DNA from: JAGUXG01 sp043798435
GTDB taxonomy: Bacteria > UBA9089 > UBA9088 > JAGUXG01
DNA: 19,905 nucleotides
Direction of reading: 5' to 3'
NCBI GenBank assembly: GCA_043798435.1
Contig: JAZDOR010000202.1
Coordinates: 1-19,905, forward strand
Shown: piece after piece, positions 6,612-13,912 of the stretch
Position numbering within the stretch: position 1 is the stretch's first letter
Layout of the letters: every line of letters starts with the position of its first letter
The notes under the pieces: model-generated
The model's input: the letters and a program-made list of their open reading frames with translations, nothing else
Database searches by the model: none
What the model was told of the DNA's origin: nothing
Position numbers and translations under genes: made by a program

Positions 6612-6938
6612 TCAGACCTGCTCATCAGGGCAGAGGTTGCCTCAAGCCTCAGCCTGTCTATCTCCTTGTTTATGGCACAGTCCTTCTCAATGTATGTGTC
6701 TGTCTGGGGGATATATGCCTCTGGCTGGTAATAATCATAGAAGCTGACAAAGTAGCAGACAGCATTCTCAGGGAATAGGTCAGATAACTCAGAGTAGAGC
6801 TGGGCTGCTAATGTCTTGTTATGGGAAATGACTAAGGTAGGCTTGTTTATCTGCTCAATCACATTGGCTATGGTGAATGTCTTTCCAGAGCCTGTAACAC
6901 CAAGTAAGACTTGGTCAGTATAACCCATCCTCAGACCT
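6612..6938 (-). pseudogene. uvrB: Fragment of a second uvrB
   Basis: This 327-bp stretch matches uvrB positions 4005-4330 (residues about 26-132, with Walker A and the beta-hairpin block) without indels. By eye about 20 bases differ (about 94% identity), yet over the aligned core the protein differs only by about one substitution (CNINKE to CAINKE) apart from the edges. The homology starts and ends sharply. The word TCAGACCTG stands at both edges (6612-6620 and 6931-6939), whereas the full gene has it only at the left edge. The reading frame runs out into unrelated sequence (ending EIVAKYF). It cannot make a functional UvrB: no motif VI, no UVR domain. Confidence 0.9.
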
Positions 6939-7007
6939 GTCGCGGCTCACTATGGCCAATTATAGTATCTTCCATAAATTGCCCACTAAAACTGGCAAGA
7001 CATCAAA

Positions 7008-7056
7008 CCCCAGACTACAGACTAATAAAATAAAGTCTGAGTCTCGTGTCTATAGT
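7008..7056. repeat. Stuttering-word hairpin repeat
   Basis: CAGACTA, CAGACTA on the left (about 7010-7024) and AGTCTGAGTCTCGTGTCT on the right (about 7034-7051) are complementary reiterated words around an A-rich loop. It lies in the gene-poor stretch between the uvrB fragment and the greA fusion gene. Confidence 0.55.
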
Positions 7057-7100
7057 TTGAAGCCTATTGTATGGTTTGGTGCGAAAATTTATGGAACTAA

Positions 7101-7190
7101 CTATATTAGCGGTTTTAACCTGTTCTTGTCCACGGTTACGCCTTCAATACGGTTTGATAGCTCTGCATTCTCTATTAAGGCAATCTCACT
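7101..7190 (-). pseudogene. Possible remnant of a Fic-family protein
   Basis: A 29-codon open stretch between stops reads IALIENAELSNRIEGVTVDK. The piece ENAELSNRIEGVTV resembles the 'EAxxSSxIEGI' segment at the start of many Fic AMP-transferase proteins, the inhibitory-helix region. Nothing recognisable follows in any frame, so if correct this is a small scrap. The remainder of 6939-7275 holds a hairpin repeat and no supported gene. Confidence 0.35.
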
Positions 7191-7275
7191 CTAATTTTTA
7201 ATTTTTTAGTCTCTTCGTGCCTTTGTAGTCAGTCTCTTTTTTCCTTTTTCCAGCTTTTCCATTTTCCCTTACTTA

Positions 7276-9363
7276 CTAAGGAACTATAAAAAAAGCGGCA
7301 TCTATTTCTATAACCTCGCACTCTTGCCCTTCAATAACAACTCCATCCCCTATTTTTTTCTTGAACAAGCTGTTACCAATAGCCGTAAGATATGAAATAA
7401 TTCCTTTATCCGGGTCAGATTCCCAGGGACCTAAAATGGTATACTCCTTAATTGCCCCTCCATTAAGAGGCTTGAGTTTTGCCCTTGTCCCTATATTCAC
7501 ACTCTCTATGGTAACATCCTCAGGCCGAATCACCTTGATTTGAGCCAATTGTGCCCTTAATTTCACTAATTTAGCATAAAGAAACTTCTGCCTCTCCTTT
7601 GCAGACTTATATTCAAAGTTTTCACGCAAATCCCCATAGCTTCGTGCCAGAGCTATCTCCTTAATATTCTCTGGCATCTGTGTTTCCATAATATGTGCCA
7701 ATTCCTGACGCTTGGCATCTATATTTTTCTGGAGTGCATAAAAGTGGATATGCTTGGTCTCTCCCTCTTCAGGTTTAGTTGTTTTAATCTCTTTTTTGAC
7801 CAATAAAGCCTTTAGTTTATTTCTTTCTGTATACCTCAGACCGCCTATTTGCAATAAAGCCTCACAAAATGTATTGAGTTGTGCAGGGCTTAAATGGGCT
7901 TTCAATAGACCATTTTCTAATAAAAATGCCTTTATCTGGTCTCGTAAGCCCTTCGTTTCATTCTCCTTCAAAAGTTTAAGTAATGTAAATAAAAGCTCAT
8001 ATTCACTTATATTAAGTTTTACATCGTCCCTAAAAACCTTTTTGCATACCAGGAAGAATTTCTCTGGATATTCCTGTGGAGACTGATAGAGTGTAGATAG
8101 GATTACATCAAACTTTTCTTGCTCCAGTTCATTTACTATACCCTCTAATAACCTTGTGCCGGAGATAGAAAAGAATAAAGATATGTAAATTTCTGGCCAG
8201 GTTTCTGTAAAGACCGTTCTTATCATTTTAAGTGTCGAAAGTTGATACTTTGGTTTTTGTATCTTTATAAGCAAATCTGCAAGATTTTCACAAGTTTTAA
8301 TAATTGCCTCACACTCTTGGGCAAAATCTTCGTCTTTTAATTCCTGAATAAATAGAAAGATCTCCATAGCTAATGATGGATCAATAACTATTGATTGATG
8401 GCCAAGCTCAATCAACACCTTTAGAAACTGGTTGCTGGAAGGAAACCCCTTTTCCTTAGCTTCTTTATATAACTCCATCTTTTCCTGGGGCGAAGCCTTG
8501 TCAAATCTTATATTGATATTATTTTCTGCTTCTTCTGGATTGCACCATAGATAGGTCTTTGGATTTGTGGCTGAAATTTTAATCCGTCCATCTTTTGTCA
8601 TTTCAAGAAGTATCTTATTCCACCAGGACGACCATTGTTCCGTAGGGATAATATCTTGCAAATATATCTTTATCTTTTGAGGCGTTAAAGGTTGGTTTAT
8701 GCTTTTCAATAGAAGGGCTATAATTTCAAAAGGAGGCATATTCTTCAAGCGGGTTATATCCATTGCTTTTACTACCAGAAAGTGACCAGGCTCTAACTTT
8801 GTTAATACCTCTTTGACTGCATCCAAGCTCATTTTGTGTCTTGCTTTTTGTTCAAAATCAATCACCACCCTTTTCTCCCGCAAAAGGTCAGAGTCTATTA
8901 TTTTGCCAACACCCCACTCAGGCCGATAAAAATATCCGCCGACATTAAAGTAAAAATAATGGTCAAATATTGCCAAAACCTCAAGTAACCCTGCCTCTTC
9001 TTTTATGCCTGAGGCCTCAATAAGCTCTGCTTTTTGCGGGTTACAAGAAAGAAGCACCTGGTAGCAATTGATAAGCTCCTGACGAAGACCAGTATCTTGC
9101 GGGTTAAAAACAGCTGCTTTCTTAAGTATATCTAATACCTTGTGAAAATCCCCTTTTTCCTTAAGATGTTCCGCCAGGAAAAGGAGCAAGGTAGCAGCCC
9201 GCTCTTTTTGCTTATTTTTTGCCAACCAATCAGCCGTAGAATAAAAGAAATTTACATCATCTGGCGACAATCCCATCAGATTCAGCCAGATATCCTCTAT
9301 CTCGTCATATTTTTTAAGCTCCATTGCCTGATTAAGCTGTTCTTTTAATTTCTGGATATTCAT
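7276..9363 (-). CDS. greA: GreA-type transcription elongation factor with large N-terminal extension
   Basis: About 695 aa, over four times the usual GreA (about 158). The C-terminal 150 residues are a GreA: coiled-coil hairpin (about 540-618) with the tip motif ARSYGDLRENFEYKSAKE carrying the two acidic residues (D and E of GDLREN) that stimulate RNA cleavage in backtracked polymerase, then an FKBP-like domain (YTILGPWESDPDKGIISY ... IGNSLFKKKIGDGV). The N-terminal 500 residues contain TPR-like helices (about 1-115), then YRPEWGVGKIIDSD and a long helical region. This arrangement matches the GreA fusion proteins known from Chlamydiae and related bacteria. The ATG at 9363 was chosen; an in-frame TTG at 9381 would add six residues, and neither has a clear ribosome-binding site. 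It appears to be transcribed alone; repeats occupy the upstream gap. Confidence 0.9.
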   Translation of the reverse strand: MNIQKLKEQLNQAMELKKYDEIEDIWLNLMGLSPDDVNFFYSTADWLAKNKQKERAATLLLFLAEHLKEKGDFHKVLDILKKAAVFNPQDTGLRQELINCYQVLLSCNPQKAELIEASGIKEEAGLLEVLAIFDHYFYFNVGGYFYRPEWGVGKIIDSDLLREKRVVIDFEQKARHKMSLDAVKEVLTKLEPGHFLVVKAMDITRLKNMPPFEIIALLLKSINQPLTPQKIKIYLQDIIPTEQWSSWWNKILLEMTKDGRIKISATNPKTYLWCNPEEAENNINIRFDKASPQEKMELYKEAKEKGFPSSNQFLKVLIELGHQSIVIDPSLAMEIFLFIQELKDEDFAQECEAIIKTCENLADLLIKIQKPKYQLSTLKMIRTVFTETWPEIYISLFFSISGTRLLEGIVNELEQEKFDVILSTLYQSPQEYPEKFFLVCKKVFRDDVKLNISEYELLFTLLKLLKENETKGLRDQIKAFLLENGLLKAHLSPAQLNTFCEALLQIGGLRYTERNKLKALLVKKEIKTTKPEEGETKHIHFYALQKNIDAKRQELAHIMETQMPENIKEIALARSYGDLRENFEYKSAKERQKFLYAKLVKLRAQLAQIKVIRPEDVTIESVNIGTRAKLKPLNGGAIKEYTILGPWESDPDKGIISYLTAIGNSLFKKKIGDGVVIEGQECEVIEIDAAFFIVP

Positions 9364-9400
9364 TTTTCGGCAATTACTCAAAATCTTGGGGAAAAATATT

Positions 9401-9573
9401 AGCCACAGAGGTCACAGAGAGCACAGAGGAATTACCACGAATTAACTTTGAGAAATAATTAGCCACAAATGGACACGAATTAACACTAATAATTCATTCG
9501 TGCTCATTCGTAATATTCGTGTTTATTCGTGGTTTATTTTATCTTTTTCTGTGGCCTCGGTCTTCTCTGTGGC
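9401..9573. repeat. Nested inverted repeats of reiterated words (MITE-like)
   Basis: Outer arms: a CACAGAG word repeated three times at 9404-9429 and its complement in TTCTGTGGC / TTCTCTGTGGC at 9548-9573. Inner arms: AGCCACAAATGGACACGAAT at 9461-9480 against four ATTCGT words at about 9495-9530. Both layers pair around an AT-rich loop. It occupies most of the 336-bp gap between valS and the greA start; no ORF with coding character or transposase trace is visible in that gap. Confidence 0.7.
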
Positions 9574-9699
9574 AAGATTTATTTTTATTACAAATTTGAA
9601 ATGCTAAATGATAATTTTGCAATTTGCAATGAATTTTCCTCTTAAGTCCTCTGTGGTTAGTCTTTACTTGTAGTTGACTAAAGTGTTACCAAAATCTGA

Positions 9700-12621
9700 T
9701 TACAATATCTCCATTGCCTCGAAAAGCTTTCTTCTCTCTGAAAGAAGCCCTTCTTCCTTCTCCTTTTCCTTTTCTATCACATCCTGGGGTGCTTTTTGGA
9801 TGAAATCTGGGTTTTCGAGTTTCTTCTTTGTCTTTACAAGCGTTTCTTCCACATCAGATAGCCTTTTTGTAAGCCGTTTTCTTTCCTCCGCAATATCTAT
9901 CACTCCAGAGAGCAGAACATAAACCTCTATCCCACCTGAGACAAAAACAGCAGATAGAGGGGGTCTGGTTATCTCTGGGTCAATGGTTATCTTAGAGAGC
10001 TTAGCTAAAGCAATAATATATTCTACATACCTTTTAAGGGTAGCAGAGTCTGATTTCATTAGAACCTCTAATCTATTTTTTGGCGGGATATTAAAGGTTG
10101 AACGGATATTCCTGATTCCTGTAATGACAGACTGAATAAGCTCCATCTCTTTAGAGGCATTAGGTTCATAAGTAAAGAATGGCTTTGGCCAATCTTTGGT
10201 CATAATAGACCCAGAATTATTGGGGAGTTTTTGGCTAAGCTCCTCAGTGATGAAGGGAATGAAGGGATGGAGAAGCCTCAGGATTATATCAAGGCTTTTG
10301 ACTAAAAGATGCTGTGTCCTCTTTCTCTCTTGCGGGTCAGCCAATTCCAGCTTGGCTATCTCTAAATACCAGTCGCAATACTTATGCCATACAAACTCAT
10401 AGAGGCAAGCGGTAGCTAAGTTAAAGGAGAACTCTTCTAAGTGATGAGTCACCTCTTCTATCGTCTTTGAAAGCTCAGAGGCTATCCATCTCTGGCTAAG
10501 GGTCTTTGGCTCATACTCACAAGGGTCATAATCCTCAAGTCTGGTGCTCCGGTGACTGGTGCTCTGGTGCTCTGGTGTCTTTGGCTCATATTCAAAACCG
10601 TTACACTTTTCACTCTTCACTCGCCACTCTTCACTCGCCACTATTTTTCCATCATAATCCTCAAGGTTCATCAGGATAAACCTCTCGGCATTCCAGAGCT
10701 TGTTCATAAAGTGCCTGTAGCCCTCTATCCTCTCCTCAGAGATAATAACATCCCTGCCCAAGCCTGACAGGATTGCCAGGGTGAACCTAAGACTATCACA
10801 CCCATATTTCTCAATTATGCTTATGGGGTCAATAATATTTCCAGAGGACTTGCTCATCTTTGCCCCATCTGCATCACGGATTAGACCGTGAATATAGACC
10901 TGATGAAATGGCACATCTTGCATAAATTTGAGACCCATCATCATCATCCTGGCTACCCAGAAGAAGATGATGTCAAAGCCTGTGGAAAGGACAGCAGTGG
11001 GATAGAACCTTTTCAGGTCATCCGTCTCCTCTGGCCAACCCATTGTTGAGAATGGCCATAAAGCAGAAGAGAACCATGTGTCCAAAACATCTTCATCCTG
11101 ATAAATATTAGAGGAGCCACAAGAACATTTTTCAGGGTCTTTTATCTCTACAATCTTCTCCCCGCAATCCCTGCAATACCAGACAGGAATCCTGTGTCCC
11201 CACCATATCTGACGGGATATGCACCAGTCCCTTATGTTCTCCATCCATTCAAAATAGGTCTTCTCCCAGGATTTTGGCACAAATTGACATCTGCCAGATT
11301 TTATCGCCTCTATGGCTGGCTCAGCCAAAGGCTTCATCTCCACAAACCACTGCTTTGATAGGTATGGCTCAATCACAGTATGACACCTGTAGCAATGGGC
11401 TATGCTATAGGTATAATCCTCTATCTTTTCTATAAACCCTGTATCCTTTAGCTCTTCTACCAACTGTTTTCTTGCGGCAAATCTATCCTGCCCTATAAAA
11501 TGACCTGCGTTTTCATTCATTATGCCTTCCTCATCCATCACCTTTATGAAAGGAAGGTTGTGTCTCTTTCCACACTCAAAATCAGAGCTGTCATGGGCTG
11601 GGGTAACCTTCACCGCACCTGTCCCAAACTCAGGGTCAACAAATCTATCTGCTATAATGGGAATCTCCCTATTAAGGACTGGCAATATCACACTTTTTCC
11701 AATAAGCTCTTTATATCTTTCATCTTCTGGATTAACTGCCACGGCTGTATCCCCAAGCATTGTCTCAGGTCTTGTTGTCGCCACAGTAATAGCTGACAGC
11801 TGACAGCTGACAGCTGACAGCTTTAGGGGATACTTGAGGTAATAGAGATAGCCTTGCTCTTGCCTATGATCTGCCTCAATGTCGCTCAGTGCTGTCTTGC
11901 ACCTTGGACACCAGTTGATGATATAATCGCCTTGATAAATCAGCCCCTCTTTATAAAGTTTGACAAAGACCTCCCTTACTGCCTTTGATAAGCCTTCGTC
12001 CATTGTGAACCGCAGCCTTGACCAGTCGCAACTGCAACCAAGCCTCTTCAACTGTTCAATTATCTTTCCCCCATACTCCTCCTTCCATTGCCAGACTCTT
12101 TCAACAAAGGCATCCCTTCCAACAGAATGCCTTGTCTTTTGTGCATCCCCTACAATAACATCCTGAGTGACCTTACCGTCCTTATCAAAAGTAGTCTGGG
12201 TGACCTTACCATCCTTATCAATACGAGTAGTCTGGGTGACCTTACTATCTTTATCAATAAGAGCAATCGTTGCCTCATTTTTGAGAAGTACCTTTTGCAC
12301 GGCATGAAGAGCAATCGTTGCCTCATCTTTTAGAATAGCCTTTTCCACAACATTCTGGGTGGCTATGCCGGCGTGGTCTGTACCAGGAACCCATAGGACG
12401 CTGTATCCCTGCATCCTTCTCCATCTGATGAGGATATCTTGAATGGTGTTGTTCAGGGCATGCCCGATGTGGAGTGAGCCAGTAACATTTGGCGGGGGAA
12501 TGACAATGGAGTATGGCTTTTCCTTCTGATTATCAGCGACAAAATATCCCTCCTCTTCCCAGAAAGAATACCACTTTCCTTCTATATCCTTTGGTTCATA
12601 AGCCTTTTCCATTATGGTCAT
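9700..12621 (-). CDS. valS: Valyl-tRNA synthetase with repeat-derived insertions
   Basis: 973 aa, about 90 longer than common bacterial ValRS. It charges tRNA-Val and edits mischarged threonine. Motifs present: HIGH (51-54) in PPPNVTGSLHIGHALNNT, the CP1 editing block with ATTRPETMLGDTAVAVNP and FGTGAVKVTPAHD, WCISRQIWWGHRIPVWYC, a CxxC knuckle region (483-501), KMSKS (588-592), the anticodon-binding domain, and the C-terminal coiled coil (about 905-968). Extra sequence occurs in three places, always in frame: residues 95-161 (two kinds of tandem repeat), 268-277 (heptanucleotide repeat) and about 653-696 (two more repeat types plus a local duplication). All catalytic motifs are intact, so the enzyme is probably functional. 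It starts at the first ATG, with AGGA about 13 nt upstream, behind a near-consensus promoter. Confidence 0.96.
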   Translation of the reverse strand: MTIMEKAYEPKDIEGKWYSFWEEEGYFVADNQKEKPYSIVIPPPNVTGSLHIGHALNNTIQDILIRWRRMQGYSVLWVPGTDHAGIATQNVVEKAILKDEATIALHAVQKVLLKNEATIALIDKDSKVTQTTRIDKDGKVTQTTFDKDGKVTQDVIVGDAQKTRHSVGRDAFVERVWQWKEEYGGKIIEQLKRLGCSCDWSRLRFTMDEGLSKAVREVFVKLYKEGLIYQGDYIINWCPRCKTALSDIEADHRQEQGYLYYLKYPLKLSAVSCQLSAITVATTRPETMLGDTAVAVNPEDERYKELIGKSVILPVLNREIPIIADRFVDPEFGTGAVKVTPAHDSSDFECGKRHNLPFIKVMDEEGIMNENAGHFIGQDRFAARKQLVEELKDTGFIEKIEDYTYSIAHCYRCHTVIEPYLSKQWFVEMKPLAEPAIEAIKSGRCQFVPKSWEKTYFEWMENIRDWCISRQIWWGHRIPVWYCRDCGEKIVEIKDPEKCSCGSSNIYQDEDVLDTWFSSALWPFSTMGWPEETDDLKRFYPTAVLSTGFDIIFFWVARMMMMGLKFMQDVPFHQVYIHGLIRDADGAKMSKSSGNIIDPISIIEKYGCDSLRFTLAILSGLGRDVIISEERIEGYRHFMNKLWNAERFILMNLEDYDGKIVASEEWRVKSEKCNGFEYEPKTPEHQSTSHRSTRLEDYDPCEYEPKTLSQRWIASELSKTIEEVTHHLEEFSFNLATACLYEFVWHKYCDWYLEIAKLELADPQERKRTQHLLVKSLDIILRLLHPFIPFITEELSQKLPNNSGSIMTKDWPKPFFTYEPNASKEMELIQSVITGIRNIRSTFNIPPKNRLEVLMKSDSATLKRYVEYIIALAKLSKITIDPEITRPPLSAVFVSGGIEVYVLLSGVIDIAEERKRLTKRLSDVEETLVKTKKKLENPDFIQKAPQDVIEKEKEKEEGLLSERRKLFEAMEIL
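10541..10577. repeat. Stuttering repeat inside valS
   Basis: Words CTGGTGCT, CCGGTGA, CTGGTGCT, CTGGTGCT, CTGGTG (8,7,8,8 bp). It encodes the part of ValRS reading PEHQSTSHRSTR, absent from ordinary synthetases. It is flanked by a duplicated piece of valS (LEDYD ... EYEPKT occurs twice). Confidence 0.85.
10604..10642. repeat. Heptanucleotide repeat inside valS
   Basis: CACTTTT, CACTCTT, CACTCGC, CACTCTT, CACTCGC, CACT: a perfect 7-base register over 39 bp. It encodes VASEEWRVKSEKC in ValRS, again foreign to the family. It is a different word from the block 27 bp away. Confidence 0.9.
11791..11822. repeat. Perfect 7-bp tandem repeat (AGCTGAC) inside valS
   Basis: Four perfect AGCTGAC units plus AGCT (32 bp). 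Translated on the minus strand it gives LSAVSCQLSAI between YLKYPLK and TVATTRPE, at the entry strand of the editing domain, adding about ten residues. Since 7 is not a multiple of 3, the repeat rotates through all frames, and it has no stop in the frame used. Confidence 0.92.
12168..12260. repeat. 33-36 bp tandem repeats inside valS
   Basis: Unit starts at 12168, 12201 and 12237 (spacing 33 and 36 bp), all divisible by three. They encode IDKDSKVTQTTR / IDKDGKVTQTT / FDKDGKVTQD in ValRS, between the HIGH-containing fold and the conserved KTRH segment. Confidence 0.9.
12261..12356. repeat. Two 48-bp tandem repeats inside valS
   Basis: GAGCAATCGTTGCCTCAT recurs exactly at 12261 and 12309; the 48-bp units encode VEKAILKDEATIALHA and VQKVLLKNEATIALID. 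Unlike the other inserts, this one duplicates native valS sequence (VVEK ... is conserved in ValRS). Confidence 0.85.
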
Positions 12622-12647
12622 ATATTATATGCATCATCCTGATAGTT

Positions 12648-12671
12648 TATCAAATAAAAAATTCCTTGATA
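12648..12671. promoter_or_regulatory. Inverted repeat in the valS leader
   Basis: TATCAA (12648-12653) and TTGATA (12666-12671) flank a 12-nt AT-rich loop between the predicted transcription start and the valS ATG. The same half-site words form the divergent operator at 5970-5991. The stem is weak and could be coincidence. Confidence 0.3.
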
Positions 12672-12680
12672 GCATAGGAA

Positions 12681-12709
12681 ATTATACCTCATAAGTAAAG
12701 TGTTATCAA
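12681..12709 (-). promoter_or_regulatory. Sigma70-type promoter of valS
   Basis: On the minus strand TTGATA (12704-12709), a 17-nt spacer, and TATAAT (12681-12686): five of six and six of six matches to consensus at ideal spacing. The leader would be about 50 nt. No T-box or other known leader element is visible in it. Confidence 0.75.
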
Positions 12710-13036
12710 ATCGCAAAGACTTCAGGTCGGAGCAGATTACTTTCTACCTATCAGATGCTTTTGGACCATAGAGACCTATTTTCGTTAGACAGGCAGCATC
12801 TTGGGCTTTAGGATTGTGGACTATCAAGTGCCAGGATTCAGGATTGTGGACTAAAAGGTGTCAATAGTCTTAGGAAAGAGGTTTACACACGAGCTATAGC
12901 TTAGAGTTGATGCTCGGTTTATGCTTTTCCCCAAATTAGGGCTGAAGGTCGTCTATTGACTGTAGGTGAGAAGAGAAGAGCAAATGATAGAGCAATCTGG
13001 GACATCTACGACAGTCCTTGCGGGTCATAGAAGCGG
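12710..13036. other. Gap without recognisable genes upstream of valS
   Basis: No ORF with coding character, tRNA or known RNA signature is visible on either strand. The only structure noted is a 14-bp word, AGGATTGTGGACTA, repeated at 12810-12823 and 12840-12853 (30-bp period). The base composition is less AT-rich than in other gaps, so it could be a decayed gene or an unknown RNA. Confidence 0.5.
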
Positions 13037-13546
13037 TTAAGGAGAGGGAAATGGAAAAGGAGAAGATTTTTGAAATTTGGGGTTTTTGCCAAAGTTGAGT
13101 AATTCTTTCAAAAGAATATGGGCTATCTTATAAGATATTCTCTTAATAAGCCTTTCTCTTTCTTCCTTTTCTTTTTTCGGAAGATCCGGGGTATATAAAA
13201 TGGAGTCTGTAATATTCTTTTGTAAGAGCACTCTTCCTTCTTTCTTTAATATTATATCTACAGAAAGAAACATCTCTTTTTCAGTAACTATAAAATTATT
13301 TGTCCAGGAGACCGCTTCTTTTCTATAATCTATAATCTCTCCTTCTATAATATAATCAGCGTTCTTTCCTGTTCTTAATCCATGCTTCTCCATCTCATAG
13401 ACCAGAGCCTTTGTCAGAGCATCTCTTATCCATGGCTCTGCTGTTCTGTCTGCAAAGGGCAGGACACAAACGGTTTTTTCAGAAAGATTAGGCGTAAATC
13501 CTGCACACCCTGCAAGAACAATTCCAAAAATAAGGATTTTCTTCAT
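13037..13546 (-). CDS. LptE-like lipoprotein
   Basis: 169 aa. A short signal ends in the lipobox VLAGC with Cys14, so the mature protein is a lipoprotein. The body fits the LptE family, which with LptD forms the outer-membrane lipopolysaccharide translocon: KTVCVLPFADRTAEPWIRDALTKAL (beta strand, then 'P-F-N/D-R-T-x-E-P' and helix), DYIIEGEIIDYRKEAVSW, and the strand FLSVDIILKKEGRVLLQKN. The C-terminal tail SSPFPFPSP is low complexity. It appears to be a single gene, with no lptD in the window. An alternative is a related periplasmic 'LPS-assembly lipoprotein-like' family; the lipoprotein call is firm, the LptE assignment good. Confidence 0.75.
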   Translation of the reverse strand: MKKILIFGIVLAGCAGFTPNLSEKTVCVLPFADRTAEPWIRDALTKALVYEMEKHGLRTGKNADYIIEGEIIDYRKEAVSWTNNFIVTEKEMFLSVDIILKKEGRVLLQKNITDSILYTPDLPKKEKEERERLIKRISYKIAHILLKELLNFGKNPKFQKSSPFPFPSP

Positions 13547-13675
13547 AAGTCATTTTCCCATATATCCTTTCCAGTAAGAACTGTGCTAAATTTATAGTAT
13601 TTATGTATCCTCTCAAAATTTTATGGTAAAAAAGAATAAATTAAGGATTAGAAAGAAGAGAAGATTGCACAATGA

Positions 13676-13912
13676 TTATAATAAGATCATTGAATCTCTT
13701 CCTTCTATACTCCCGCAAAAATCTCTGGTAAAACGGATAGCCAATCGCTTTTTTTCCTCAGATAGCTCCATCTTGCCCTGAATGTAAGAGTATAAATATA
13801 TCCCGCAATGGACTTTAGATGGGTAATCAATTGGGCAAAGAGAATACTCTCTCGCATTCATTTCATTGGCGATAAAGAGGTTGTCCAGTAATATATCTGT
13901 AATGACTGCCAT
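13676..13912 (-). CDS. Small hypothetical protein
   Basis: 78 aa, not recognised. It contains LFIANEMNAREYSLCPIDYP and a helical LSEEKKRLAIRFTRDF segment with two cysteines, and no membrane segment. There is no ribosome-binding site before the ATG, and a copy of the 24-bp dispersed repeat starts 5 nt upstream, so the true N-terminus may have been cut off or separated by the repeat. It may once have been continuous with the small ORF upstream (different frame). Confidence 0.4.
   Translation of the reverse strand: MAVITDILLDNLFIANEMNAREYSLCPIDYPSKVHCGIYLYSYIQGKMELSEEKKRLAIRFTRDFCGSIEGRDSMILL

Noticed and set aside
6952..7194. Plus-strand 80-codon ORF
   Set aside because: It runs through a hairpin repeat, has no ribosome-binding site and no recognisable domain; the opposite strand holds the Fic-like segment.
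12088..12333. CRISPR-like array in the 33-48 bp repeats
   Set aside because: The repeats lie inside valS, are contiguous without spacers, keep the reading frame, and there are no cas genes.
12622..12720. T-box riboswitch before valS
   Set aside because: No T-box core (AGGGTGGNACCGCG type), specifier stem or terminator is visible in the roughly 50-nt leader.
12710..13036. RNase P RNA, tmRNA or SRP RNA in the gap
   Set aside because: None of the conserved core sequences of these RNAs could be found on either strand.
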